Below, in pieces: positions 26,036-37,098 of a DNA stretch of 64,000 nt (its first letter is position 1; each line of letters starts with the position of its first letter). A program made the position numbers and the translations under genes. The notes beneath the pieces were generated by a model that ran no database searches, was not told where the DNA came from, and worked only from the letters and a program-made list of their open reading frames with translations. The DNA lies in NCBI GenBank assembly GCA_027382625.1, contig JAJKFJ010022483.1, forward strand, positions 1 to 64,000, given 5' to 3'. Origin of the DNA: Tetmemena sp. SeJ-2015. Lineage: Eukaryota > Ciliophora > Spirotrichea > Sporadotrichida > Oxytrichidae.

Positions 26036-28752
26036 TCAGTTGTCTTCATCCATTGATATATCAGAGTCACCGACATCTCCTGCATTTTCATCATTCTCTT
26101 CGTCTGAGCTTAAGGGAGGACTCAAGCTCTCATCTTCCTAATCTTAATTTTTATTTTAATCTTCCTTCTTATCTTTGTCTTTGTTAAGCTATTTTTCTTC
26201 CAAAGCCGATTCTTCTTCCTGCTCTTCTTCATCGCTCATTCCTCCAGTTTCGTCGCTTCTATCTTCTTATTTATCTTGGCATTCATCTTTCATTTCCTCA
26301 TCTTCACCTTGATTCTAATCCTATTATGAGGTCTTTTACAACTAATTTTGAAGAGTGCTAGAACTTGATTGACTCTGTATTTAGCTTGCTTGATTTGAGG
26401 TATTATTCTTTCCCCTGTGATTCTTTGAACTCTCGTTGCTCTTATCTATTTCATCTTGAAGCTGCTTCGCTATTTTGCTTAGTTAACTGCCATTAATATT
26501 CGAGCTAATACAGCTCGTTTCATCTCCCACTTTACTTGCCACATCTGAATCTAAGCCTCCAATTTTGCATATGATGAGGACAGAAGTTTTGCGTATTGCT
26601 CTTAGACTTAGGAAGATTGATTGTTGCAATTCACGCAATCTAATATTGACAGATGACGTTGCGATCTTTAGGAAGAAATTGGCTATCGTTAGGGTCTTGG
26701 CTTTTCTGGTATCGGGATCAGCTTAATTAAGTTTTGCTTTAGGAGTTCTTGCTGCCTATTTGCCACCCTCTTTTAACTACATATTGAATCTATACTAGTC
26801 AGTGTCAGATCTTGAGAATTTTAAAAGAGGCTTTCAAGTTCTTGAGATTAGGATTGCTTTTAAGTGGCGTCTTCTGGATCTAACTTCAAAGCTTATTTCT
26901 TCTGGGACTATAACACTAACTATCTTGTATCTAAAAATCTCCTTATGGTCATTTTCAGTCATGAAATGGTTGAGTCTCGTCATTATCAATTCTTCTTAAA
27001 TAGGAGGGAGTTTATAAGCGAAGCATTTTAGTAACCTTATCGTTTAGCCAACTCTTAAGTTGAATTTCATGCTCACAGGATTTAGAATGACTTTGACAAA
27101 CTTCTAAGGTTTCACACATCCAATCAAAGTAGTCAGGTTTTATCTTCTTTCAATAGCCAATATTTTAAAGTACAGTTTTGGGATCTACTTAGACTAGTAA
27201 TTATTTAAACAGCTTGCTTTCTCACTGATGATTTAGCAGAGTTTGATTATGAACTTACTACACTGCTTGTATATTCAACTTGGTTGTTCATTGAAGTGAT
27301 GTCATTACTTATGTTAAGCTGGCAAGGTGTAATTTACTCAGTTTTAATTTTCCTTAGTTCGTTGCTTAATGAAGTTGGATCAATTTTCCTAACCTAGTAG
27401 AGTTCTTTTTAGGTTTGATACATGGCCAGTTAACTCGAGCTTTTAAGCTTTTATGTTGACTTTTCTGTAGTTAATGACTTGATTCCAATTAAACAGGGGA
27501 TATTCTCTTAAGTTCTCAAAGTAGATATTTTGCACATTTGATAGGTTTTGAGCTGACTTGTCACGTACTGCTACTTTTTTGATAACCTCCTGGGGCTTTT
27601 AAGAACCAAGCTTCTGTCTCTTTTGTATGATCTATGCTTGCTAATCTCCTATGGACACTCTTGAAGCATTCACAATTTCTTGATGATTAATACGATCATC
27701 AACTTACTCTTGTTCCTCTTCATCATCAATAACCTTATTCCTTTGGCTTCTATTTTATCCTTATGAACTGAACGAGAAATCATCTTCAAAGAAATCTTCC
27801 GAGGATAATTTTGAAAACTTGTCAAGTTTCTTCAAATGAAGTCTGAAATCACCTGAGAACTGAGAGTGAGAATACTTCTTCTTAGGAGTAATCTTTTTCT
27901 TATCCGTATAAGTATAAGAAACAGGAGCGACATAAACACCTCTGTATTTTTATAAGGCAGATAGATCAGCACCCATTGAGAACATTTTAACTTCTTATTT
28001 GACAACTTAATCAACTTTCGGGACAGCAGCGTTTGCACTTAAACTGCTATTGCCTTTATTTTTAGGGCACTCAAATCTCCTATTCTGCTTTTGTAACTCT
28101 CTTAGGATCAACTGGAGGCTTTTAGCTCTTTAAAGCATACTGAATAACACTAGAAGTTTCACTTTGCTCGAGGGATTAATTGCTGAGGTTATACTTTTCA
28201 GCATATGCATCCTGAAAAACTGTCATTTTCTTGTTCAACTTGATGTTAGACTTTTAAGTCTTGGGTTGAACGAAAGTCTGAATCTCAATGGGCTTACTTG
28301 GAGGATTTTCCAGAGGTAAGTTTATAAGCCTTTACTCTCTGCAGCTATTTCTAAGCTGAATTTGAAGAAAGGATACTAGCATTAATCTCATCATTTAGTT
28401 GCTTAAGATCGATAAAAGCAGGCTGCTTTACTCCTTAACTGCCTTCTGGGATGTTGTCAGATTAGCTTTCATCCAGGCCCTCTCTTCTCTCTCTCTTTCC
28501 TGGGCCGTAATAACTCAGGACACTATCGACATTTGAAGTCAGCTATGAAGTTGTTTCCGTATCTCCTTTTAAGTCTGAAGAGGGATGCAAAAGCTCACTA
28601 TCGACTCCTGCATAACTAAATTTGTGCTTGAATGGTTTTCTGAAGGCACATTTCCATTTACCTGGAACATAGATTTTCTCTTCTTCCCATTTTAGCCTGC
28701 TCCAGATTTGTCTCCTGTAATGGATGTGATCTTGAGGAATCTTAAGAATCAT
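26036..28752 (-). CDS. Unrecognised large protein with acidic C-terminus
   Basis: Read with TGA as the only stop, most of this strand is protein-like. It starts at an ATG (28,752) with MILKIPQDHIHYRRQIW and ends at TGA (26,036-26,038) after a long Glu/Asp-rich tail containing EEEQEEES and finishing SDISMDEDN. The middle (about 28,060-27,400) includes a basic patch around KKKITPKKKYSHSQ and many Gln codons written TAA/TAG. At least four frame changes (near 28,330, 27,400, 27,150 and 26,960) break it; each could be a consensus indel, an intron or an unrecognised IES, so it may be one protein of roughly 900 residues or fewer. I recognise no domain. An acidic tail plus basic patches suits a nuclear or chromatin protein, but that is only a guess. 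Confidence 0.55.
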
Positions 28753-29006
28753 TTAAAAGACCAAGGGCCTCGTCTCTCTTTCTATGCATAGATAGTTCTA
28801 ATTCGTAGAAAAATTTGAAAATAATTAAAACTTAGTTAAAACTTTGACTTCGAATTTGATTGAATATTTAACCAGATCCAACCAAAATTGTAACTTAGAT
28901 CTATGATTACTTTTTTATGAGTTGTCATCGGTTAAAAATTTTCAGGTTAGGGTTTTAAAAAATCTTTAAATTATTTAAATTTTAAAATTTAATAGGAAAA
29001 AAGGGG

Positions 29007-30290
29007 CCAATAATCATTGATTTGTGTTTATTTCATATAATGTTTTGGTTTATTTATAATTGATATCGGAAGTGGTACACTTAAAGCAGGTTTTGCATCT
29101 GATGATGCTCCCAAGTGTATTATCCCTATGATCATTGGAAAACCCAAAGCCCCAGGCATCCTAGTTGGCATGGATCAAAAGGATTGTTACGTCGGTCATG
29201 AAGCCAGAGCCAAGAAAAATTTGCTTATCATGGAAGAACCAGTACAGTCAGGAGTTATAATAAATTTGAAGCATTGAGAAAATATTCGAGCACCTCTTCA
29301 ATAATGAGCTAAGAGTCTCTCCAGAAGAACACAAGATCATGATAACTGAGCCTCCTAACAATCCTAAGAAGAATAGAGAGCAAATTGTTGAGATGATGTA
29401 AGTAACTTTGGAATTTTAATTAAAGATGAACTTCTTCTATTCTGGGATTTAGTTTTGTAACCTTCATATAGGTTCTAGACTTTCAAGGTTCCAAGCTTAT
29501 TTTGGGGAAATTAATCCGTTCTCTCGCTTTTCGCAACTGGTAGAACAACTGGAACTGTAGTCGATGCTGGAGATGGAATAACTCACACAGTGCCCATTTA
29601 CGAGGGTATGCTATTCCTCATGCAATCTAGGAGATTCCCCTCTCAGGAAGAGACTTGACAGAGTTCTTGTATAAAATTCTAAATCAAAAAGTCCCTCACT
29701 TAATTGGAGACTCCACTAACGATCTAGAAGTAGTCAAGAGCATAAAAGAGTCAATGTGCATAGTTGCACAGGATTTCGATGCAGAGATGAAAGCAGCTAG
29801 TGAGCAATAAACTATTGAGAGAAAGTACATGCTCCCAGGAGATAAGATCATTTTTAGAAGTTGAATTTGAGTAATTTAAAATAAGCCACTTTACTTAAAG
29901 GAAGAGAGACTTAGATGCCCTGAGGTGCTATTCTAGCCAGGCCAAGCTTTGAAGGAACTTAATAAGGATATTGAAGGAATCCACAAATACACATTCGATT
30001 CTATCATGAAGTGCGATAACGATATCAAGAAGGATCTTTTCAAAAATATAGTGTTGGCTGGAGGCTGCACTATGTTTGAGGGCATGAAAGAGAGAATGAA
30101 GAAGGAAATTTAGGCTTTGGCTCCTTCACCAATGGGACCTGAGGTTGATGCCCCAGCTGATAGAAAATATTCATGCTGGCTTGGTGGAGCAATCCTAAGT
30201 TTGATAGAGAAGTTCGAGCCTATGTGGATAGCAAAGAAAGACTACGATGATAACGGGGGTGCATCTATTGTCCACAGAAAGTGTTTTTGA
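29007..30290 (+). CDS. Divergent actin
   Basis: The frame reads the actin fold in order: [19 protein letters not shown] (phosphate loop 1), [38 protein letters not shown] (phosphate loop 2), [40 protein letters not shown], and a C-terminus SIVHRKCF before TGA (30,288-30,290). Many conserved sites are changed, so this is a divergent actin or actin-like paralogue, not the conventional isoform. A 43 bp IES (29,022-29,064) splits the first loop. Two introns fit: 29,398-29,471 and 29,860-29,904. One-base frame slips occur near 29,273 and 29,605. No start ATG lies in frame upstream of 29,007, so the first piece may be elsewhere or hidden in the poor sequence before it. Actin polymers act in the cytoskeleton and nucleus. 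Confidence 0.92.
29022..29064. other. IES in the actin gene, pointer ATTGAT
   Basis: ATTGAT occurs at 29,016-29,021 and 29,059-29,064. Removing the insert with one copy joins PIIID to IGSG in frame, giving the actin phosphate loop. Left in place, the insert brings an in-frame TGA. Confidence 0.88.
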
Positions 30291-30546
30291 ACTCTATATT
30301 AATATCTGTTTAATTTTTCAGTATATTTGACTTTAAGGTGCATTTTTCTCAACAAAATAAAGGTAGTACAATCCATATAATCATGCTGCTCCATGAAAAT
30401 GTTAAATTGGTCTCTAATTACTATAAACGAGCTAAAATCATACTTACATAAGTTCAAATTGAGCTTATTTTAAAAGTCTATCATATATCCTGCGCTAACA
30501 TCAGGGCAATCATTTAAATTATTCCTCGAATATTACCTAATTCAAG

Positions 30547-32689
30547 ATGGAAAATCAACACAAAACCTATGATCATTAATCTGAATAGCTTATTCAACCC
30601 AATTCACAAACGGACCCTCACATTTAAACTGCACTAGGAGAGGAACCAATCGTACTATACAAAAGAAGATTCTGGGTCTTAATATAGAATGAATTCAAAT
30701 GGGAAATATGGGGTGAAAACTACAAAGTAAAAGGTAGAAGATGGTGTCCATAAGAGTCCTGATGGTTGACTTGCAATGATCTGAAATTTAAATAATCGAA
30801 ATCAGGTTCAAATTTCATGAAATATATAATTTAAGTCAATTTGCATTAATTAGTATTATGTAAGATTTTGATATCCTAAAATACATAAAAGATGAAGGAA
30901 AAATCAAAATTATCCCTGAGCCTTATTGAAGATGGTAGTCTGAAAGGAGACTGAATTTTCATGGACCGAAAGAACAGAATACCGAAGAGATTGGGGAAAT
31001 ATTAAAGGTCTAATCATTAAGTAGAATTTTTAGACTTCCATTTCCGGAACGAAATTACATATATAGAATGAATAAATAGTCAGTTTTTTAATTAAAAAAA
31101 AAACAATTAAGAAGGGCTAAGTAAGGGGTTATTTTAATATCTATTTTTATGAATGACTATTTACCATTCGTATTCATCCTATACTATTCTCTTTCTGTAC
31201 TGCTATGAATGGCTGCGGTTGGATTTGTTTTGCACCAATCGGAGATACTTTGACTAATGTAAGGCCAATCTGCTCCAAATTATTTTGATTAGAAAGTTTC
31301 ACTAACATAATCTTTGTAGACTCTAGAATTAATTGTTTTGCCTTTTAAAAATATTAAAGACTTATCAGACAAACATTTTCATTATCAACTATTTGTCACT
31401 GTGCTACTTGGTCATGTACACGCCTTTAAATTTCCCCTCTGTGTTAGCCCTTGATAAATATGGACTAAGAATTGGAGTACTAATTGGAATAGTTCTGACT
31501 TGCCTTGGTCTCTGGATCCGTTGTCTTATCAATCAAAGCTTCGCCTGGGTGATAGTTGGACAAACTATTCTCTCGATAGCCTAGCCCTTTATTTATAATG
31601 CACCTGCCAAGCTTTCCGCAAATTGGTTCCCAGAGAAAGAGCGAGTTTATGCGACTGCTTTTGGAGCTAACGCAAATACTTTTGGAATAGCAGCCGGATA
31701 TTTCTTACCTTCTTGTTTCGTTTCAGATGACCCAACTACTCCAGAAGAGGATCTCAAGAAATAGGTCTTCTGGCTCCTCATGACAGTTTCTATTGCGACC
31801 ACAGTAATCACAATCCTAACTATCTTCACTTTTGGCGATAAACCTCCCACCCCACCTGCAGTTTCATAGCAGAAGGCTGAAGATAATAAGATATCTCTTA
31901 AGCAAGGCTTGATTGAACTTTGGAAGGACACTTTCGCTTTGTGTAAAAACTGGCAATACATGTCAACTGGCACCGCAAACGCAATTATCATAGGTTTCTA
32001 TTTTGCATTTACAACAGTTTTGGGATAAATGGTTGAGATTTATGGATTCAGCGTGTCATAAACCTCTTACCTAGGAAGTCTGTATTAATTTGCAGGTATA
32101 GCTGGAGGTATAGTTGCCTCAATCTATCTCTAAAAGTCTCAAAGATATAAGCTAACTAACATTCAAATGTTATTTTTCTTGTTTGAATTTTATAATCCTC
32201 ATTATTGATTGTGATAGCAGTTTTAACTATAGGATGTAACCTTTTCTCTTTAATAACTTATTTTATAGCTTATGTGATGATTCATTTTGCAATTGTGAGC
32301 AGGAATTTCAACTTCCTATTGGTTTCAATTTTACTGAATGGATTCTTCTGCCTAGGAATATTCTCAATAGCATTTGAGCTCGGAGTTGAGATGAGTTTCC
32401 CTGTCGGTGAAGCTTCATCAGGTGGGCTAATAAACAGTATATCTAATGTGGTTGGATTCGCTGTAGTGATCGCTCATTTTAAACTTTAATGATTAGCATT
32501 TTTATGATGGCGATGACTCCTGTTTTAAATCTCAACGAGGAGGTAGACGTTTTAATATGCTCTATAGTTTTCGTAGCTCTACTAGTAATAGCTCTAATTC
32601 TATTAATAATCACTAAGCTTCATCTAAGGAGAACTGAATTCGAGGCTTAACAGCTTGCAAAGTAGCAAACTAGTGTTGATATTGAATGA
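30547..32689 (+). CDS. FLVCR-like major facilitator transporter 1
   Basis: After removal of three IESs the frame runs from ATG (30,547) through KRRFWVLILFSFCTAMNG (first membrane segment), WICFAPIGDTLTN, NYLSLCYLVMYTPLNFPS, LDKYGLRIGVLIG (the loop 2-3 motif of the family), NAPAKLSANWFPEKERVYAT and a second half with FPVGEASSGGLINSIS, to TGA (32,687-32,689). The order and motifs fit the FLVCR/DIRC2 group of the major facilitator superfamily, which carries haem, choline or related small molecules; the substrate here cannot be told. About twelve hydrophobic segments are visible, with a long polar loop near the middle. Single-base slips occur near 32,190 and 32,480. A second transporter follows on the same strand 0.7 kb downstream. 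Confidence 0.85.
30685..31183. other. 499 bp IES in transporter 1, pointer ATA
   Basis: ATA at 30,682-30,684 and 31,181-31,183. Removal joins RRFWVLI to LFSFCTAMNG in frame, exactly through the first membrane segment. The insert itself has TGA stops and no recognisable gene. Confidence 0.8.
31258..31305. other. 48 bp IES in transporter 1, pointer ACTAA
   Basis: ACTAA at 31,253-31,257 and 31,301-31,305. Removal joins GDTLT to NIIFVDS in frame. Confidence 0.82.
31332..31384. other. 53 bp IES in transporter 1, pointer ATTA
   Basis: ATTA at 31,328-31,331 and 31,381-31,384. Removal joins FVDSRI to INYLSLCYLV in frame, matching the second membrane segment expected for FLVCR-like proteins. Confidence 0.82.
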
Positions 32690-33403
32690 GAAACAGACCT
32701 TATTTTAATATGAATGATGTGGCTAATTTAAAACGCATCAAACTCACTCTCAAAATCTTAGTAAATTAGATCAACTTGCTGTTGTTTTATGGAATAATGT
32801 AAAGCAAGTTTTTATTTCGCAACATTGATTTTCAGTGCGGCAAATTTTTATAATATCGGTTATTTAAATACTATTTAAGATATTAATCTAAAAGAGACAT
32901 AAATTAAATATAGTCAAGATATTGTTTGCTGATTTTGGATAGATTCTAATAATTCCTTGATAGGAATTTTCTATTTTTATTTTTAAGTTAAACTGCTTTA
33001 AATTTTAACTCTTATTTATTTCATATCCATTTTTTTAAAAATTATCCAATTATCACGATAATTTAAAGATATAAAATGTAATGCAATCATAATTTGTCCT
33101 GAAATGATTATATTATGATTATAAATTAAACTAGCGCCTCCGACATTCCCCTTCCAAATCATCTTATAATACTCAAAGGTAAATCTATAGTAATAAAGAC
33201 TCATTAATAGCTCAATTACAAAGATTAAAAGAATGAATAACCCATCTGAGAACAGAAGCTAAAATCAAAGTCTCCTCATTTCTTCTTTATTTAAACTAAA
33301 AGTAAATGATAGTTTTACAAATTATTTTTCTTCTTAAGACTTCAAACTATTGAGAAATAATTACTTTAATACAATTTAAAATAGTTTATTTATAAATAGC
33401 AAG
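32690..33403. other. Intergenic, AT-rich
   Basis: Between the two transporter genes. Nothing beyond short chance frames was seen. Confidence 0.5.
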
Positions 33404-35695
33404 ATGCTCATTAACTAAACAGATACATCTTATCCCGTCACATTCAGTAAGAATAGAATTCAACTAGAAATCTTTTAATAGACAACAGCTAGACGGATTG
33501 AAGTATGATCAGAGTGTATACAGATTAGCATCTTAGTCCTAAAAATCTGCAGTAAGAAGGGTTTATAATGATTTTCTTAATAAATACTCTTATATATTAA
33601 GAAGGACAGAATTCAAAATAGAGATAGATCTTATCCCCTCAAAACTAAGTCAGCTCAAATAAAGATTAACAACTATAACAACAGTAGCTGCAGCAGTTGA
33701 TGCAACCCTAACTCTAAGATAGAGCAATTGAAAGAAACCTTATTCAAAAGTATTTGGCGCAAGAATACTAGATATATCAAGAAACATTAAGGAATTAGAG
33801 CAAGAGAAGGAGCATTAAGGATAAATTGAAGAAGGAGAAGATCTTAGATTATGCAAGAAAAATCAAAGTCATTGACTGCTGTCACTAGATTGAGCAAGAT
33901 ACTTTGGAAGAGTTCAAAAAGAAGGGATCTAGGAGCATGTACACTTGGATTATACTTTCAATATTTTTAGTTATAAATTTGTATGAATGGATGACTGACA
34001 AGCGATAAGTTCTAAGCTTGGATCGCAAAAGGCATTTGATCTTTTCAATTTACTTGGCTATTATCTTAGTATCCTTTATCAGCTACGATCTCGCCTCTGA
34101 TAAAAGAAATAATGTAAGCAAAATTAATCTCTAATATGAATTAGGATTCGTCAGATGACGAGGCTGGAGCTACTTTCTTATTTTTCAACTACCTCAGTTA
34201 GTTCTTTCATATGATATTCAGCATCCCCGCGGCTATATTTGTCCATAAATTTGGATTTACCAAATCTTTCACACTGGCAATTCATAATGTTGTGAGAGAT
34301 TTCAGAATTCATTAAAGATTTTTATGAATGTTACTATGCACTATCGGGTTATGGATGAATTACAAGGAAATAGTAAATCTAGGACTTTCAGTTCAATGTT
34401 TGAGTCTCCCTTTCATCTCAGTTAGTATAACTGCAATAAGTGGGAGATGGTATGGACCCCGTGGAAGAGTGATGACAACATCTTTCGCACTAATTATCGA
34501 GCATCTTTCTCTCATGAAGTTCAGGTTCCTAACATACACTGATACTTCTATGCTTATATTTTGCATTATAAGTACTGCTATGATTCCTGTGGTCCTATTT
34601 CTTTTCACTGATGGTCCTGTAAAGTCGCCAACGTTAGGAGAAGAGATAAAAAAGAGGATCATTATCAGTCCAAGAGAATCTTTGAAGAGTTTGTGGATTC
34701 AGCTGAATTTTAGATACTTTATTCTAGTTAGTGGCTTCTTAATCCTCAACATATACTTTCAAAATCAGCTACTAAGAATAATGATAGGCGTAAATTTTTC
34801 TGAAGATGATAGAAATCCTTAAACAGATTATATGAGAGCTTCAAAATGGAAAATAAATCGTCCTTAATTTATTAAAGAGCTGTATTTTAAATCTGCACGA
34901 TATCAGGTTAGCTAGTATTTGGAATAGCTATTCATAGTACAATCTCGCTTCGTTTCTCATTTAAATTAGTGACTTGGCAATTTCTCTTCGTTTTTATTTT
35001 CTAGGTTATAGCTTTGCTAGCTAGGAGCTTAACAATTCAGAACATTCTGAATGTCTACGATGGCACTTTCAAAGGGGCAATTCTCATTGTTATTTATGAA
35101 GTGTCTGCTGAAGTTGGCTTTCCTGCTAACGAGGTTTTTAGTTTAGCTATGGTAAAGACTTTTGAAGGATTCTTGAGGTTCATTTTCATGTTTATAGCTG
35201 GGTATGTAGCCTTAGGGACTGAGACTTACAATTTTACTCTCCTCATTACGCATACAGTGATTATGGTTATCTTTCTTATCATGATTAAAAAGAAGTATTA
35301 ATAATCTAATCACACTTAATTGATTGTAACCTCTCTGGTGATCTTACACATGAAAACATTTGAATTCTACAGAAGTAAAGCAGACACTGGAGAGATGATT
35401 GAGGATTTATTAGGCTATGAGGGAGTATGAGAGTAAACACAACTCATAAATAGTCGAAACACAGCACATTACTGTCCAAAATATAGGTGCCAGTTAAAGG
35501 GCTAGTCATAATAATTTCCAAGGATAGAGTAGCAACTTGTTCAAGAAATAAGGAATCATAAATGAGGATAGAAGTGCTGCACTCGATAAGTATTTGCTGC
35601 TTTAAGTAGAGTAAGAGCCTGAGAAGAATGAAAATCAGTTAACTAAGAGAAAAGATAGAGTCTCAAATATAAGCTTATTTAGACAATCAAATTGA
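33404..35695 (+). CDS. FLVCR-like major facilitator transporter 2
   Basis: An N-terminal Gln/Lys-rich cytoplasmic part (33,404-33,930) leads into membrane segments: YTWIILSIFLVINLYEW, FSIYLAIILVSFISYDLASD, FLFFNYLSQFFHMIFSIPA, VHKFGFTKSFTLAMLLCTIG, then SGRWYGPRGRVMTTSFAL and a second half ending near 35,300 with a hydrophilic tail to TGA (35,693-35,695). Segment spacing and the loop VHKFGFTKS resemble transporter 1, so the two look like diverged paralogues in tandem. An intron fits at 34,114-34,144 (GTAAGC to TTAG). IES 34,282-34,329 is supported; a possible 153 bp IES lies at 33,464-33,616 between copies of AGAATTCAA, but the frame after it shifts again. Frame slips occur near 33,690, 34,910 and 35,428. 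The substrate is unknown. Confidence 0.75.
34282..34329. other. 48 bp IES in transporter 2, pointer AAT
   Basis: AAT at 34,279-34,281 and 34,327-34,329. Removal joins KSFTLA to MLLCTIGLW in frame. A longer repeat, AATTCAT, overlaps the left pointer and recurs at 34,316, but using it leaves an in-frame TGA. Confidence 0.75.
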
Positions 35696-35699
35696 TATA

Positions 35700-36074
35700 A
35701 ATCATTTTCGGTAAATACTATGTGAACTCATTAAATAGTTCAATCTTATAACTACACTTAGAAGGGTCATTAGATTGATCCTTATAGATAGTGTTTTTCT
35801 TAAGTTGCTTAGTAAAGTCTCCATCGAATTCTGCCTCATCAGCATTTCCATTTTGCTAGGCTTGCTCTTTCTTTTCTTCTTCCTATTTCCTAGTTGATGT
35901 GTCTATCATGATAACATCCTGATCTCCATTTGCAACAGTTTGCTTTAAAGCTTTGCCCTTGGCAGCTTTAACATTTTTCATTGCTTTTTATCCAGCCTTT
36001 TCTTTCCCTTTCTCTTCCTCAATCTTAAGATCCTAAGCCTTTTGTTCAAATTCCTTAGTCTGATGTGCTGTCAT
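35700..36074 (-). CDS. Probable N-terminal piece of the PARP gene
   Basis: Starts at ATG (36,074) with MTAHQTKEFEQKAQDLK. It is Lys/Glu/Ala-rich for about 80 residues, then reads IYKDQSNDPSKCSYKIELFNEF before losing coding character near 35,720. The Lys-rich leader followed by a stretch like the start of a WGR domain (pattern Y, Q-S/T-N, K-Y-x-I-x-L) is the usual beginning of PARP1/2-type proteins. It lies on the same strand as, but downstream of, the catalytic piece (36,080-37,060). If it is the N-terminus, the gene is in permuted (scrambled) order. The alternative is a separate small basic protein gene. Its 3' end runs tail to tail into transporter 2. Confidence 0.5.
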
Positions 36075-36079
36075 TTATT

Positions 36080-37060
36080 ATACATATACTAAATTATAAC
36101 TTCACTATAATTTCAGTGATAGTTCTGAATTCAGATTTTCCGTATCTGACAACGGGAAGAGGGTACTTAATTACCCTTCCAATTGGCCAAATAGTTCTAT
36201 CATACCTGGCTATGTTCTCATTGAAATCTGGTCCACTTTAACCCATCACACGCAAGCTATGATAGCCAACCATGTCCTTCTGAGTAAATCCTTCACTCTA
36301 AAACGCTTGTTAGAAATGCCACTTAAATTCTTACCCCATGGCAGTTCAGCACATTTCCCAAAGCTGCCTCCACAACTAGTAAGTAGAAGTCATCAGCCAA
36401 AGAATCACAGTACTATACATTAAATCTCATTACAAAAAAAATCTTACAGCAAGTGATTATAAAGTATTAATTTTACTTAAAAAATTGCTTAAGATTTCTC
36501 TGCTTGATCGGCTAAATAAATTGCCTTTCCAAAAGAGGCTCCGTTAATTTAGAAACTATTCTGAGGGGTTATATTTGCAAACCCTGACCAAGAATACTCA
36601 AAACGTTAGCGTTTCTAGTTCCATGGAAAAGCATATAGTGATTGTGGAGACTCTTGTAAGTTTAATCTGACTCATGACGCCAACTATCGAAATAATCACC
36701 TTAACAAACTTATAAAATGCACTATTGAAATTTAAATCACCAACACAGTACTTAATTCTAAGATCTTAAAAGCAAAATATTAATTTATAACTGCCTTTCA
36801 TGGTCTAAAGGAAGGACCTTGAAGATTGACTGTACTGCCATAGTATCTTGACCTCTTTAATTGTTATGATATACGTTGGGGTCTTTGAAGAAAGCAGATT
36901 AGTTCATATATCTCATAATGAGTTAGTATTCCTTATCTTCTTTATAGCTGAGAGGCACAATCTTTGCTTTGAATTAGTTGAGGCAATATAAATTCTAATT
37001 TCATTAAGCATTTTACATTTAATGAAATACTTTTTGAGTTAAATTTTAGCGGAAAATATT
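36080..37060 (-). CDS. Poly(ADP-ribose) polymerase, catalytic domain
   Basis: The enzyme transfers ADP-ribose from NAD+ to proteins, typically in DNA-damage signalling in the nucleus. Reading downward: end of the helical regulatory part (VPLSYKEDKEYQLIMRYM, about 36,960-36,900), VQSIFKVLPLDHERQ, LHNHYMLFHGTRNANVLSI (catalytic His, about 36,620), GASFGKAIYLADQAEKS (catalytic Tyr, about 36,515), QYCDSLADDFYLLVVEAALGN, GYHSLRVMGQSGPDF and KSEFRTITEI, whose Glu aligns with the NEYIVYD glutamate. So the His-Tyr-Glu triad is present, as in PARP1/2-type polymerases. An intron of 37 bases fits at about 36,299-36,335 (GTAAGA to TTTTAG). IESs probably separate the pieces near 36,660-36,780 and 36,400-36,490, pointers unresolved, plus one frame slip near 36,565. 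WGR and most of the helical domain are not adjacent. Confidence 0.87.
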
Positions 37061-37098
37061 TTGAAAGAGATTTATAATTTAAAAATTTAGCGCTCATT

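Noticed and set aside
33464..33616. Confident IES between AGAATTCAA repeats in transporter 2
   Set aside because: The repeat is long and attractive, but the joined frame meets a TGA soon after, so it is mentioned only as possible.
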